A DNA stretch of 64,000 nucleotides, taken from NCBI RefSeq assembly GCF_020171625.1, contig NZ_JAIUZY010000001.1, positions 434,001 to 498,000 on the forward strand, given 5' to 3'. Each line of letters opens with the position of its first letter. The first letter of the stretch is position 1. The notes below the pieces were generated by a model. It saw nothing but the letters and a program-made list of their open reading frames with translations, made no database searches and was not told where the DNA came from. Below, one piece after another: positions 17,805 through 27,083 of this stretch. The position numbers were made by a program, and so were the translations under genes. This stretch comes from Salipiger bermudensis. GTDB taxonomy: Bacteria; Pseudomonadota; Alphaproteobacteria; Rhodobacterales; Rhodobacteraceae.

Positions 17805-18473
17805 TTGACAGACCTGACTTCCGTCCGTGGCATCGGACCCGCGCTTGCGGCCCAGATTCTTGAGCTTGGCATCGACAGCGCCGAGGCGCTGGCCGGGGCC
17901 GATCCCGAGCGCCTGACCGCCCTGCCCCGCACCCGGCTGGCCCGAGCGCAAAGCCTGATCGCGGCGGCGGTCGACAGCCTTTCCAAAGATCCCGCGCCCG
18001 CGCCGCGCACGGCCGACACCGAAGCCGCGCCCGCGCCCGGCACGCCCGGCGACGACAAGCTCGAGGATCCCGAAGCGCCGACCGAGGCGCAGCGCATGAT
18101 TCCCGAGCCGGATCCGGACAGCCCGCTGGCGGTCAACGACCCGCTGCCCGAGCCGGCCTCCGCCCGCACGCTCGAGCGCGGCAGTGGCAAGGCCAAAGGC
18201 GCCAAGAAGGACAAGTCCGCGAAGAAGGACAAGAAGAGCGACAAGAAGCTCAAAGCCGAAAAGACGGCCAAGGACGAGAAGACGTCCAAGGGCGACAAGA
18301 AGGCAAAGGACGACAGCAAGGCCAAGGCTGACAAAAAGTCCAAAGAAAAGAAAGACAAGAAGGCGGAAAAGACCGAGCTGAACAAGGCCGACGCCAAGAA
18401 GCAGAAGAAAAAGGCCAAGGCGGCAGAGGCGCTCAAGGCCGAGAAGAAATCCAAAAAGAAGAGGAAAAGCTGA
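17805..18473 (+). CDS. Helix-hairpin-helix protein with long lysine-rich tail
   Basis: 222 residues from a TTG start that has a GGAGAG ribosome site at 17795-17800; the frame is open upstream but nothing supports a longer protein. Residues 3-55 form a helix-hairpin-helix DNA-binding-type module ('TSVRGIGPALAAQILELGIDS', 'LTALPRTRLARAQSLI'). A Pro/Ala/Glu-rich linker follows, and residues about 125-222 are almost only Lys, Ala, Asp, Glu and Ser in KKDK-like repeats, resembling histone H1-like tails. No enzyme motif. A nucleoid-associated or DNA-bridging role is an inference. Convergent with phoB. Confidence 0.75.
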   Translation: MTDLTSVRGIGPALAAQILELGIDSAEALAGADPERLTALPRTRLARAQSLIAAAVDSLSKDPAPAPRTADTEAAPAPGTPGDDKLEDPEAPTEAQRMIPEPDPDSPLAVNDPLPEPASARTLERGSGKAKGAKKDKSAKKDKKSDKKLKAEKTAKDEKTSKGDKKAKDDSKAKADKKSKEKKDKKAEKTELNKADAKKQKKKAKAAEALKAEKKSKKKRKS

Positions 18474-18482
18474 GACGCGCCT

Positions 18483-18512
18483 GACGGGCGGGCACTCGCC
18501 CGCCTCTCAGGG
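18483..18512. terminator. Hairpin between HhH gene and phoB
   Basis: A GGCGGGC/GCCCGCC stem with a short loop lies in the convergent gap of the HhH gene and phoB. No clear T-tract on either side; probably a shared transcript end. Confidence 0.5.
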
Positions 18513-18519
18513 CAGCACC

Positions 18520-19209
18520 TCAGCCCAGCGCGTAGCCCGCGCCGCGCACGGTGCGCAGCGGATCGCCGCCCCCATAGACGCCGAGCGCCTTGCGCAGCCG
18601 CCCGATATGGACGTCGACGGTGCGGGTGTCGACATAGATGTCGCGCCCCCAGACCCGGTCGAGCAACTGCTCGCGCGACCACACGCGGCCGGGCTTTTCC
18701 ATGAAGGTCGAGAGCAGGCGGAACTCGGTCGGGCCAAGCTTCAGCTCCTGCCCGTCGCGGGTCACCCGGTGGGTCTCGGCGTCGAGGATGATGTCGTCAT
18801 ACTCGAGCCGCAGACCCGCCGCCGCAGGCCGCGACCGGCGTAGCTGCGCCTTCACCCGCGCCATCAGCTCGCGCAGGCTGTAGGGCTTGACGACGTAATC
18901 GTCGGCCCCGGTCTCGAGCCCGCGGATCCGGTCGATCTCTTCCGACCGGGCCGAGAGCATGATGACCGGCACGCCCCGGGTCTCGGGGCGGGTCTTGATC
19001 TGGCGGCAGACCTCGATGCCCGAGAGGTTCGGCAGCATCCAGTCGAGCACGATCACGTCGGGCTCTTCCTCGTCCAGCATGACGAGGGCTTCCTCGCCAT
19101 TGCCGGCGGCGGCGACACGGAAGCCTTCGGCTTCCAGATTGTAGCGCAGTACTTCGCGCTGCGAGGCTTCATCCTCGACGACCAGAACGGTGGGCTGATC
19201 TGCCGACAT
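18520..19209 (-). CDS. phoB: Phosphate regulon response regulator PhoB
   Basis: 229-residue OmpR/PhoB-type response regulator. Receiver domain at residues 1-122 with phospho-acceptor Asp56 in 'VLDWMLPN', and Lys in 'YVVKPYS'; winged-helix DNA-binding domain at about 130-229 ('GPTEFRLLSTFMEKPGRVWSREQLLDRVWG', 'RTVDVHIGRLRKAL'). It activates pst and other genes at Pho boxes when phosphate is scarce. ATG 19209 was chosen over a far longer open frame because the receiver domain begins there and phoU ends just upstream. Confidence 0.97.
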   Translation of the reverse strand: MSADQPTVLVVEDEASQREVLRYNLEAEGFRVAAAGNGEEALVMLDEEEPDVIVLDWMLPNLSGIEVCRQIKTRPETRGVPVIMLSARSEEIDRIRGLETGADDYVVKPYSLRELMARVKAQLRRSRPAAAGLRLEYDDIILDAETHRVTRDGQELKLGPTEFRLLSTFMEKPGRVWSREQLLDRVWGRDIYVDTRTVDVHIGRLRKALGVYGGGDPLRTVRGAGYALG

Positions 19210-19223
19210 GGGGTATTCCTTGA

Positions 19224-19949
19224 TTAGAGGTCGGCGCTCAGCGCCGGATCGCTCGACGTGCGGTCTTCCTTGACGCGCACGCCCTCGGGCTTCTCGCCGG
19301 TCGCGAGGAAGATCACCTGCTCGGCGATGGCCGTCACGTGGTCGCCCATGCGCTCGATGTTCTTGGCGATGAAATGCAGGTGCATGCACGAGGTGATGTT
19401 GCGCGGATCCTCCAGCATGAAGGTCAGGAACTCGCGGAACAGCGTGTTGTACATCTGGTCCACATCGGCATCGCGCTCGATCACGTCGCGGGCCAGCGCC
19501 TCGTCGCGCTTGATATAGGCGTCGAGCGCATCCTTGAGCATCATCTCGACATCGCGCGCCATGCGGCGCAGCGCGGTGGTCGAGCCGTTGATCTGCGTCA
19601 TCTGGGCCAGCACCGTGGTGCGCTTGGCCATATTCTTGGACAGGTCGCCGATGCGCTCGAGGTTGGCCGACATGCGCATCACCGACAGCACCACGCGCAG
19701 GTCGCTGGCGGCGGGCTGGCGGAGCGCGATGACGCGGGCGGCTTCCTCGTTGAGGCTTTCCTCCATCGCGTCGATGGCCAGATCGCCCGTGCGGACCTGT
19801 TCGGCGAGTTCCTCGTCGCGGGTCTCGAGCGACTTGGCGGCATCGTGGATCGCGGCCTCGACGAGACCGCCCATCTTGAGGATCTGAGCCTGGATGCCTT
19901 CGAGATCGCGGTCGAACGCGGTGGCAATGTGATGCTTGAGATCGCTCAT
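19224..19949 (-). CDS. phoU: Phosphate signalling protein PhoU
   Basis: 241-residue all-helical PhoU with two repeated three-helix units; the metal-binding E/D motifs are visible as 'RDEELAEQVRTGDLAIDAMEE' in the first half and 'RDVIERDADVDQMYNTLFREF' in the second. PhoU links the Pst transporter to PhoR and prevents PhoB activation in high phosphate. Starts 3 bases after the pstB stop and is followed by phoB 14 bases on, so pst-phoU-phoB is one operon. Confidence 0.97.
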   Translation of the reverse strand: MSDLKHHIATAFDRDLEGIQAQILKMGGLVEAAIHDAAKSLETRDEELAEQVRTGDLAIDAMEESLNEEAARVIALRQPAASDLRVVLSVMRMSANLERIGDLSKNMAKRTTVLAQMTQINGSTTALRRMARDVEMMLKDALDAYIKRDEALARDVIERDADVDQMYNTLFREFLTFMLEDPRNITSCMHLHFIAKNIERMGDHVTAIAEQVIFLATGEKPEGVRVKEDRTSSDPALSADL

Positions 19950-19952
19950 GAT

Positions 19953-20750
<798 letters not shown>

Positions 20751-20786
20751 GGGTGTTATCCCCCTTACCGAGATTGTCGCTCATCG

Positions 20787-22148
20787 TCACCACCGGCGCT
20801 CGAACTTGCGGCGAAGGATGATGGCGATCACGTTCATGACCAGCAGGAACACGAGCAGGATGATGATACCGCCCCAGGCGCGTTCGTAATAGGCCGGGTC
20901 GGCGCGCTTGGCCCATTCGTAGATCTGCGCGGGCATCGCCGAGTTCGGCGACAGGAAGCCCGAGATGACCCCGTCCGGGTAGTTGGTCGCGATGTAGCCC
21001 ACCATGCCGATCAGCAGCAGCGGCGCGGTCTCGCCAAGCGCCTGCGCAAGCCCGATGATGGTGCCGGTCAGGATGCCGGGCATGGCCAGCGGCAGCACGT
21101 GGTGGAACACCGACTGCATCTTCGAGGCACCGACCCCGAGCGCGGCGTCGCGGATCGACGGCGGCACCGCCTTGAGCGAGGCGCGGGTCGAGATGACGAT
21201 GGTCGGCAGGGTCATCAGCGTCAGCGTCAGCCCCCCCACCAGCGGCGCCGACTGCGGCAGGTGCGCAAACTGGATGAAGGCGGCAAGGCCGAGGATGCCG
21301 AACACGATCGAGGGCACCGCGGCGAGGTTGGAGATATTGACCTCGATGAAGTCGGTGAACTTGTTCTGCGGCGCGAACTCCTCGAGGTAGATCGAGGCCG
21401 CGACGCCGATCGGCAGGGCAAGGAACAGCACCACCAGCATCATGAAGAACGAGCCCAGCATCGACACGCCGAGACCGGCCTGCTCGGGGCGGCTTTCCGA
21501 GGCGTCGGCGCCGGTGATGAAGGCGAAGTTGAAGCTCTTGTGGACGGTGCCGTCCTCGCGCAGCGCATCGACGAGGTCGAGATGCCCGGCGTCGATGTTC
21601 TTGTCCTGGGTGATGCTGTCGCGGCTCACGCGGCCCTTGAGGTAGCCGTCGACCCGGCTCGAGGCGAGGATCTGGAAATCCACCGTCTCGCCGATCAGGT
21701 CGGGATTGGCGATCACGCGGTCGCGCAGCTGCGCCGCCGCCGAAGCCGAGATCAGCGCCTTCATGTCACCGGCATCGTCGTACTCGGTGGCGATGCCCTT
21801 GTCCTGCACCTGCTCGAAGACGGCATTCTGGATCAGGGGGCTGTAGCCGAAGGTCGAGACCTTGGCGATGTCCTCCGGATCGCGGTTGCCGTTCTTGTCG
21901 AGCTTGGCGGGGTCGAGATAGACCGGCACCTCGATGAAGGTCTGCATGAAGGCGCTGCTGCCGTTCGAGACGATCGCGCTCAGCAGCACCACCAGAAAGA
22001 ACAGGCCGGTGCCGATGGCCGCCAGACCGTAGGCCCGGAAGCGCTTTTCGGAGGCGTTGCGCTTCTTGGTCCGGCTCCCGACGGCGGTCAGGCTGGTGGT
22101 CGGGCGGGCGTTGGGGCGGGAGCCGCCCTGCGAGGTCGCGTCGGTCAT
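20787..22148 (-). CDS. pstA: Phosphate ABC transporter permease PstA
   Basis: 453-residue inner-membrane permease, longer than the E. coli protein (about 300) because of an extended N-terminal region: a basic, Ser/Thr-rich cytoplasmic head (residues 1-40), one membrane span (about 43-62) and a periplasmic domain (about 65-200). The permease core follows with the EAA-type loop 'DAALGVGASKMQSVFHHVLPLAMPGILTG'. Long PstA forms are normal in Rhodobacteraceae. Its ATG overlaps the pstC stop (ATGA). Confidence 0.95.
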   Translation of the reverse strand: MTDATSQGGSRPNARPTTSLTAVGSRTKKRNASEKRFRAYGLAAIGTGLFFLVVLLSAIVSNGSSAFMQTFIEVPVYLDPAKLDKNGNRDPEDIAKVSTFGYSPLIQNAVFEQVQDKGIATEYDDAGDMKALISASAAAQLRDRVIANPDLIGETVDFQILASSRVDGYLKGRVSRDSITQDKNIDAGHLDLVDALREDGTVHKSFNFAFITGADASESRPEQAGLGVSMLGSFFMMLVVLFLALPIGVAASIYLEEFAPQNKFTDFIEVNISNLAAVPSIVFGILGLAAFIQFAHLPQSAPLVGGLTLTLMTLPTIVISTRASLKAVPPSIRDAALGVGASKMQSVFHHVLPLAMPGILTGTIIGLAQALGETAPLLLIGMVGYIATNYPDGVISGFLSPNSAMPAQIYEWAKRADPAYYERAWGGIIILLVFLLVMNVIAIILRRKFERRW

Positions 22149-23599
22149 TCGTACTGCTCCCGGTATTTGCGCACGATGTAGAGGGCGAAGACGTTCAGCC
22201 CCAGCGTGATGATGAAGAGCGTCATGCCAAGGGCGAAGGCCACCAGCGCCTCGGGCGAGGCGAAGTCGGCGTCGCCGGTGAGCTGGCTGACGATCTTGGC
22301 GGTGACGGTGGTCATGGCGTCGAACGGGTTGAGCGAGAGCCGCGCCGCGGCCCCTGCCCCGAAGACCACGATCATGGTCTCGCCGATGGCGCGCGAGGCG
22401 GCCAGCAGGACCGCGCCCACGATGCCCGGCAGCGCCGCCGGCAGGATGACCTGCTTGATGGTCTCGGACTGCGTCGCGCCCAGCCCGTAGGAGCCGTCAC
22501 GCAGCGACTGCGGCACCGCGTTGATGATGTCGTCCGACAGCGAGCTGACGAAGGGGATGAGCATGATGCCCATCACCAGACCCGCGGTCATCACCGCGGT
22601 GCCGGCCTGCATCCAGCCCAGCCCGTCGCGGCCGAACACGGTCAGCAGAATCGGCCCGACGGTGAGCAGCGCGAAGAGACCGTAGACGATCGTCGGGATA
22701 CCGGCGAGCACCTCGAGCAGCGGCTTGGCCCAGGCGCGCATCCGCGGGCCGGCATATTCCGACAGGTAGACCGCCGCGAACAGGCCGATCGGCACCGCGA
22801 CGATGAGCGCGATGATCGAGATGTAGAGCGTGCCCCACAGCAGCGGCCAGATGCCAAGCTCGGACCCGCCGCCGAACGACGGCGACCAGGTGAACGAGCC
22901 GAAGAACTTCGAGGCCGGGTAGATCTGGAAGAAATGCCAGGTGTTGCCGACCAGCGAGAGCACGATGCCGATCGTCGTCAGGATGGCGATCGACGCCGCC
23001 GCAAGCAGGATCATGCGGATGCCGGTCTCGACGGAGTTGCGCGCGCGGAAGCTGCCATGCGACTGGGCGATCCCCCAGGCAAGCCCCGCAATCGCCAGCA
23101 CGAGCACCACCGCGGTGCGCCAGAAATCGCCGGTGGCGTTCATCGCGCGGTAGCGCTGCGCCGCCTCGAGCACCTCGGGGCTGACATCGGAGCCGAGCGC
23201 CACGCCGGCCTCGCCGAGCAGGCTGCGCACGTTGGAATCCGCGGCGCTCATCGCGTCGGCGTCTCCGGAGGTGATCAGGCCGCGGCCGACCGCGGTGTCG
23301 AGCCCGTCGGCCACCCGGCGCACGTCGGACATCACCAGCCCGAGCGTCGAGCCCTCGGGCACCGCGTTCTCGCCCAGCCCGGCGGTCACCTGACGGTCGA
23401 CAAGGATCGGCTGCACCAGCAGCCAGACGACCAGCGCCAGCAAGGCCGGCGCCATCACCTTCATCGCGACGTTCCAGCCGTAGTAGTTTGGAAGGGAATG
23501 CGGGCGCACACCGCCGGCAGTGGTCACGCGCATACGGCCGGCGATGAAGCCCATGGCCGCGAGCGCGAGCACGATCAGAAAGAGCCAGAGTACCGGCAT
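22145..23599 (-). CDS. pstC: Phosphate ABC transporter permease PstC
   Basis: 484-residue inner-membrane permease, also of the long alphaproteobacterial form: an N-terminal membrane span, a second span around residue 50, a periplasmic region to about 165, then the transport core with 'DGSYGLGATQSETIKQVILPAALPGIVG' (EAA loop contacting PstB). Forms the phosphate channel with PstA. Coupled to pstA by the ATGA overlap and 94 bases downstream of pstS, across a hairpin. Confidence 0.95.
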   Translation of the reverse strand: MPVLWLFLIVLALAAMGFIAGRMRVTTAGGVRPHSLPNYYGWNVAMKVMAPALLALVVWLLVQPILVDRQVTAGLGENAVPEGSTLGLVMSDVRRVADGLDTAVGRGLITSGDADAMSAADSNVRSLLGEAGVALGSDVSPEVLEAAQRYRAMNATGDFWRTAVVLVLAIAGLAWGIAQSHGSFRARNSVETGIRMILLAAASIAILTTIGIVLSLVGNTWHFFQIYPASKFFGSFTWSPSFGGGSELGIWPLLWGTLYISIIALIVAVPIGLFAAVYLSEYAGPRMRAWAKPLLEVLAGIPTIVYGLFALLTVGPILLTVFGRDGLGWMQAGTAVMTAGLVMGIMLIPFVSSLSDDIINAVPQSLRDGSYGLGATQSETIKQVILPAALPGIVGAVLLAASRAIGETMIVVFGAGAAARLSLNPFDAMTTVTAKIVSQLTGDADFASPEALVAFALGMTLFIITLGLNVFALYIVRKYREQYE

Positions 23600-23646
23600 A
23601 TCGCCCCCAGAGGTCGTTTCGAAGTTGCAAATGGCCTAAGAGAAGA

Positions 23647-23673
23647 CGGGGCGGCGCACAACGCACCGCCCCG
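23647..23673 (-). promoter_or_regulatory. Intercistronic hairpin after pstS
   Basis: An 8-bp perfect stem CGGGGCGG/CCGCCCCG (arms 23647-23654 and 23666-23673) without a T-tract, between pstS and pstC. It probably protects the pstS message 3' end or partly terminates, giving more binding protein than permease. Confidence 0.55.
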
Positions 23674-23693
23674 AAGCAATCTGGAATATCCGA

Positions 23694-24734
23694 TTACATG
23701 TTCGAGCCCATGGTCTCTTCGTTGGAGATCTTGGACTGGGTGTCGGCAAGCTCGGGGTCGGAAACGAGGCCGTAGTTGGCGAGCGGGCCGTCGGGGCCTG
23801 CGATCTCGTCGGCGACGAAGAACTCGGCGTATTCCTTCAGGCCGGGGATCACGCCGATGTGGGCTTTCTTCACGTAGAAGAACAGCGGGCGCGACACCGG
23901 GTACTCGCCTTCGGCGATGGTCTCGGTGGTCGGCTCGACGCCGGACATGGTCGCGACCTTAAGCTTGTCGGTGTTGTTCTCGTAGAACGCCAGGCCAAAC
24001 ACGCCGATGCCGTTGGGGTTGCTGTCGATGCGGGCGAGGGTCTCGGTGTAGTCGCCGTCGATGTCGACCGACTTGCCGTCGGTGCGGACCGCCATGCAGG
24101 CGTCCTCGGCGTCGTCTTCCGACATGCCGCCTGCGACCATCGCTTCCATCGCGCCGGTGTCTTCGCAGCCCTGCAGCAGGACCTTCTCTTCAAAGACTTC
24201 GCGGGTGCCGTGCTTGGTGCCCGGGATGAAGGCGGCGATTTCGACGTCCGGCAGGTCGGCGTTGAAGTCGGCCCAGGTGTTGTGCGGGTTGGCGACCAGC
24301 TCGCCGTCGACCACGACCTGCTCGGCCAGCGCGTTGTAGAGATCCGACGGCTCGAACGCGGTGAACTCGGGGCCGGTCTGCTGCGAGGCGAACACGATGC
24401 CATCATAGCCGATGCGGACTTCGATGATGTCGCTCACGCCGTTGGCGGCGCAGGTCTCGATTTCGCCGTCGCGGATGGCGCGGGAGGCGTTCGCGATGTC
24501 GATGGTGTTCTCGCCGACGCCTTCGCAGAAGCGCTTGAGGCCAGCCGAGGAGCCGCCCGATTCCACGACCGGGGTCGGGAAGTCGAAGTTCTCACCGAAG
24601 GCTTCTGCCACGATCGACGCGTAGGGCAGAACGGTGGACGAGCCGGCGACCTGCACGTTGTCACGGGCGGCAGCGGCGGAAGCCGAGACGGCGGCGATGG
24701 CCAGAGCCGATGCGGCGAGTTTGACGGATTGCAT
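23694..24734 (-). CDS. pstS: Phosphate-binding periplasmic protein PstS
   Basis: 346-residue periplasmic phosphate receptor. Signal peptide at residues 1-23 (ending ASAAA), mature part with 'VQVAGSSTVLPYASIVAEAF' and 'VESGGSSAGLKRFCEG', the ligand loops of PstS. Two ATGs are in frame, 24740 and 24734; the AGGAG ribosome site is only one base from the first and seven from the second, so 24734 is the start. First gene of the operon, under the Pho box at 24818-24846. Confidence 0.96.
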   Translation of the reverse strand: MQSVKLAASALAIAAVSASAAAARDNVQVAGSSTVLPYASIVAEAFGENFDFPTPVVESGGSSAGLKRFCEGVGENTIDIANASRAIRDGEIETCAANGVSDIIEVRIGYDGIVFASQQTGPEFTAFEPSDLYNALAEQVVVDGELVANPHNTWADFNADLPDVEIAAFIPGTKHGTREVFEEKVLLQGCEDTGAMEAMVAGGMSEDDAEDACMAVRTDGKSVDIDGDYTETLARIDSNPNGIGVFGLAFYENNTDKLKVATMSGVEPTTETIAEGEYPVSRPLFFYVKKAHIGVIPGLKEYAEFFVADEIAGPDGPLANYGLVSDPELADTQSKISNEETMGSNM

Positions 24735-24817
24735 GTACATGCTCCTGTAACTTTGGTTCTGGTCCCCTCCCCTGGGGAACCTCGCCGGCAGGCCTAGGCG
24801 TCCGGCGCGATGCTTTT

Positions 24818-24846
24818 GTGACAGGTAGGTAACAGTTTAATGACAG
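24818..24846 (-). promoter_or_regulatory. Pho box: three 7-bp PhoB half-sites at 11-bp period
   Basis: On the minus strand, CTGTCAT (24846-24840), CTGTTAC (24835-24829) and CTGTCAC (24824-24818) are spaced exactly 11 bp apart with 4-bp spacers, the known PhoB site arrangement. It lies 84-112 bases before the pstS start and points toward pstS. This makes PhoB autoregulation of pst-phoU-phoB very likely. Confidence 0.92.
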
Positions 24847-24969
24847 TGCGGGATTTATCGCTTCATCTGGCGTCGACCCGCCAAGCTCCGCGTGCCGCCG
24901 AACGCTCCGGCACGGGCCCCGGCTCGGTTCTACACTGCTTTCGTTTTCAATCCGGGACGAGGCAAGCTC

Positions 24970-25656
24970 ATGAAACAGAAGGCCTTTATTCGCGCAGCCG
25001 GAGACGCGGCCGTGGTCTGGGTGCGCCCGGCCAGCGTGACCCGTCAATTCGGCTCCAAATGGCCCGTCGGACGCGCCCGCGTGCGCACCCTGCGCCGCGT
25101 CCTGCCGCAATGGGGCGTCGACCTGCTGCGCCCGGCGATCAGACGGGCCGAACCGTTCGCGATTCCCGGCCAGTTCTTCGGACCCAAACCGCGAGTTACC
25201 GAGACCCATCGGTTCCGGCTTCTCGAGGATCTCATGGCCCACGGGGACGATCTTCGCGCCAGCCTGTGGTTCCGCGAACTCTCGGATGACCTCGCCTCGA
25301 CCGGCATCGCCTCCTACAAACGCCGCCGACTGAGCAGCGAGGCCGAGATCATCGCGTTCCTCGACAGCTACATGCTCGGTATGATCGAAAGCTTCCGCAC
25401 CACCGGCTTCGATGTCTCGAAGTCCGGCTTTGAACCCACCGCGGTGATCGACGCCGAGGGCAACCTGATGAAGACCGGCTCGGGCAACCACCGCTTCTGC
25501 ATCGCGGTCCTTCTGGACCTGCCGCGGTTTCCGCTTTTGATCGTCGGCGCGCACGAGGACTGGGTGCGCCGACGTATCGCAGGCCCCCTTACCGTGGAGA
25601 AATTCGCCGCACAGCTTCCGGAGATCGAGGCGCGCCACCGTCATCCCGGGGGCTGA
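24970..25656 (+). CDS. Unknown protein with ParB-like GNHR motif, inside the pho locus
   Basis: 228 residues, cytoplasmic, no signal or membrane segment. ATG 24970 is preceded by GAGG at suitable spacing; an earlier in-frame ATG (24892) has no site. The N-terminal part is Arg-rich (basic); a helical middle has 'AEIIAFLDSYMLGMIESFRTTGFDVSKSG'; then 'TAVIDAEGNLMKTGSGNHRFCIAVLLDLPRFPLLIV' resembles the ParB/sulfiredoxin-like 'D..G....G.HR..A' core seen in uncharacterised proteins near polysaccharide genes. It sits, on the opposite strand, between phoR and pstS. I do not recognise a named family; function unknown. Confidence 0.75.
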   Translation: MKQKAFIRAAGDAAVVWVRPASVTRQFGSKWPVGRARVRTLRRVLPQWGVDLLRPAIRRAEPFAIPGQFFGPKPRVTETHRFRLLEDLMAHGDDLRASLWFRELSDDLASTGIASYKRRRLSSEAEIIAFLDSYMLGMIESFRTTGFDVSKSGFEPTAVIDAEGNLMKTGSGNHRFCIAVLLDLPRFPLLIVGAHEDWVRRRIAGPLTVEKFAAQLPEIEARHRHPGG

Positions 25657-25665
25657 GGCCCCGGC

Positions 25666-26706
25666 TCAGACCTCGCGGGGGAGCAGCACGCGGAACGTGG
25701 TGCCCTTGCCCGGCGCGCTCTCGATCTTGAGGCGTCCGCGGTGCCGGTTGACGATGTGCTTGACGATGGCAAGGCCAAGCCCGGTGCCGCCCATCTCGCG
25801 CGAGCGGTGGCTGTCGACCCGGTAGAAGCGTTCGGTCAGGCGGGGAATGTGGATCGGGTTGATCCCCGGCCCCGTGTCGGTGACCGTCAGCTCCACGCCC
25901 TCCCCGCGCAGCCTTGGCTGGTAGCCCGGCTCGGCGATGTGGACCCGCACCTCGGCGCCCTGGCCCGAATACTTCACGCCGTTCTCGATCAGGTTCACCA
26001 CGACCTGCCGAAGCTGGTCAGGATCGCCGGGCACCTCGAGCCCGGTCTCGGGCGCGTCGGTTGCGAGCGTGACGCCGGCATCGTCGGCCAGAGGCGCCAG
26101 CCCGCGGATCACCGAGTGGACCAGGGCGGCCAGATCGACCGGCTCGGTCGGGCGCACGCGCTCTTCCGCCTCGACCCGGCTCAGCGACAGAAGATCGCCG
26201 ACCAGCCGTTCCATGCGCCCTGCCTCGTCTTCCATGATCCCGAGAAACCGGTCGCGCGCGGTGGCATCATCGCGCGCCGGCCCGCGCAAGGTTTCGATGA
26301 ACCCCAGAAGCGCCGTCAGCGGCGTGCGCAGCTCGTGGCTGACATTGGCGACGAAATCCCGCCGCATTTGGCCCGCCTGCTCGAGATGGGTGATGTCGGT
26401 GAAGGTCAGCAGCACGCCCGGCTTGCCTTCGAGCGGCAGCGAGCGCACCGAGACCTCGTAGGTCGTATCCTGCCGCCCGTCACTGGTGAGATAGCGGGTC
26501 AGTCGCGGGGCCGCGTCGCGGAACGTGCCTTCGATGGCGTCAAGCAGCGACGGCTGGCGCAGCGCGGTGATGAAGTGCCGCTCCTCGAGGCCCTCGCCCA
26601 GCAGCGTCTTGGCCTCGGCATTGGCGGCTTCGACGCGCTCGTCCCAGCGGATCAGAATCGCAGGAAGCGGAACTGCGGCGACGACATGTCTGGAATCGGT
26701 CTGCAT
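25666..26706 (-). CDS. phoR: Phosphate regulon sensor histidine kinase PhoR
   Basis: 346-residue histidine kinase. A PAS domain occupies residues 8-105; the dimerisation/phospho-acceptor helix has His124 in 'FVANVSHELRTPL'; the catalytic domain has the N box 'VVNLIENGVKYS', 'DTGPGI' and 'GGTGLGLAIVKHI'. ATG 26706 is chosen because GGAAGG precedes it at good spacing; upstream in-frame ATGs lack sites. No membrane segment is visible, unlike E. coli PhoR. Position next to pst-phoB and the PhoR-like architecture identify it as the PhoB kinase. Confidence 0.92.
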   Translation of the reverse strand: MQTDSRHVVAAVPLPAILIRWDERVEAANAEAKTLLGEGLEERHFITALRQPSLLDAIEGTFRDAAPRLTRYLTSDGRQDTTYEVSVRSLPLEGKPGVLLTFTDITHLEQAGQMRRDFVANVSHELRTPLTALLGFIETLRGPARDDATARDRFLGIMEDEAGRMERLVGDLLSLSRVEAEERVRPTEPVDLAALVHSVIRGLAPLADDAGVTLATDAPETGLEVPGDPDQLRQVVVNLIENGVKYSGQGAEVRVHIAEPGYQPRLRGEGVELTVTDTGPGINPIHIPRLTERFYRVDSHRSREMGGTGLGLAIVKHIVNRHRGRLKIESAPGKGTTFRVLLPREV

Positions 26707-27083
26707 CAGGATCCTTCCCTGCGACATCGCTTTCTGCGTTGCGATGAGCTGCACTGGCAGCGGTTTGGCATGCGTCTGTACCGGGGGCAAGAACCGAGCG
26801 CCCCATGCGGCTGCCTGTGCGGCTCGTGTGGAGGAGGCCGCAGCGCGCCCCCTCGCCGCTGCAATGCGGCATCATCTCGACCATGGCGAAACTGCGAGGA
26901 TGTCTTGTTTCATTGAGACACCCTGCGATGACAGACCGAGAAGTAAGGCGAACACAAGGAAATGTGATCGGCGGGATACCACTTATAGGTGTGCAGAATG
27001 GCGAAATTTGATTGCAGTTGCCTTGATTTTGACGTTTTATGGAGGTGTAGGTGGGGGCGCTTACAACCACAGGACCTCGTGTC
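26707..27083. other. Divergent intergenic region phoR / zinc-ribbon gene
   Basis: No gene visible. The right part (about 26900-27045) is AT-richer than the surroundings. A weak promoter TTGCAG-N17-TTTTAT ends near 27040 and would serve the zinc-ribbon gene. No Pho box was found upstream of phoR. Confidence 0.5.
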
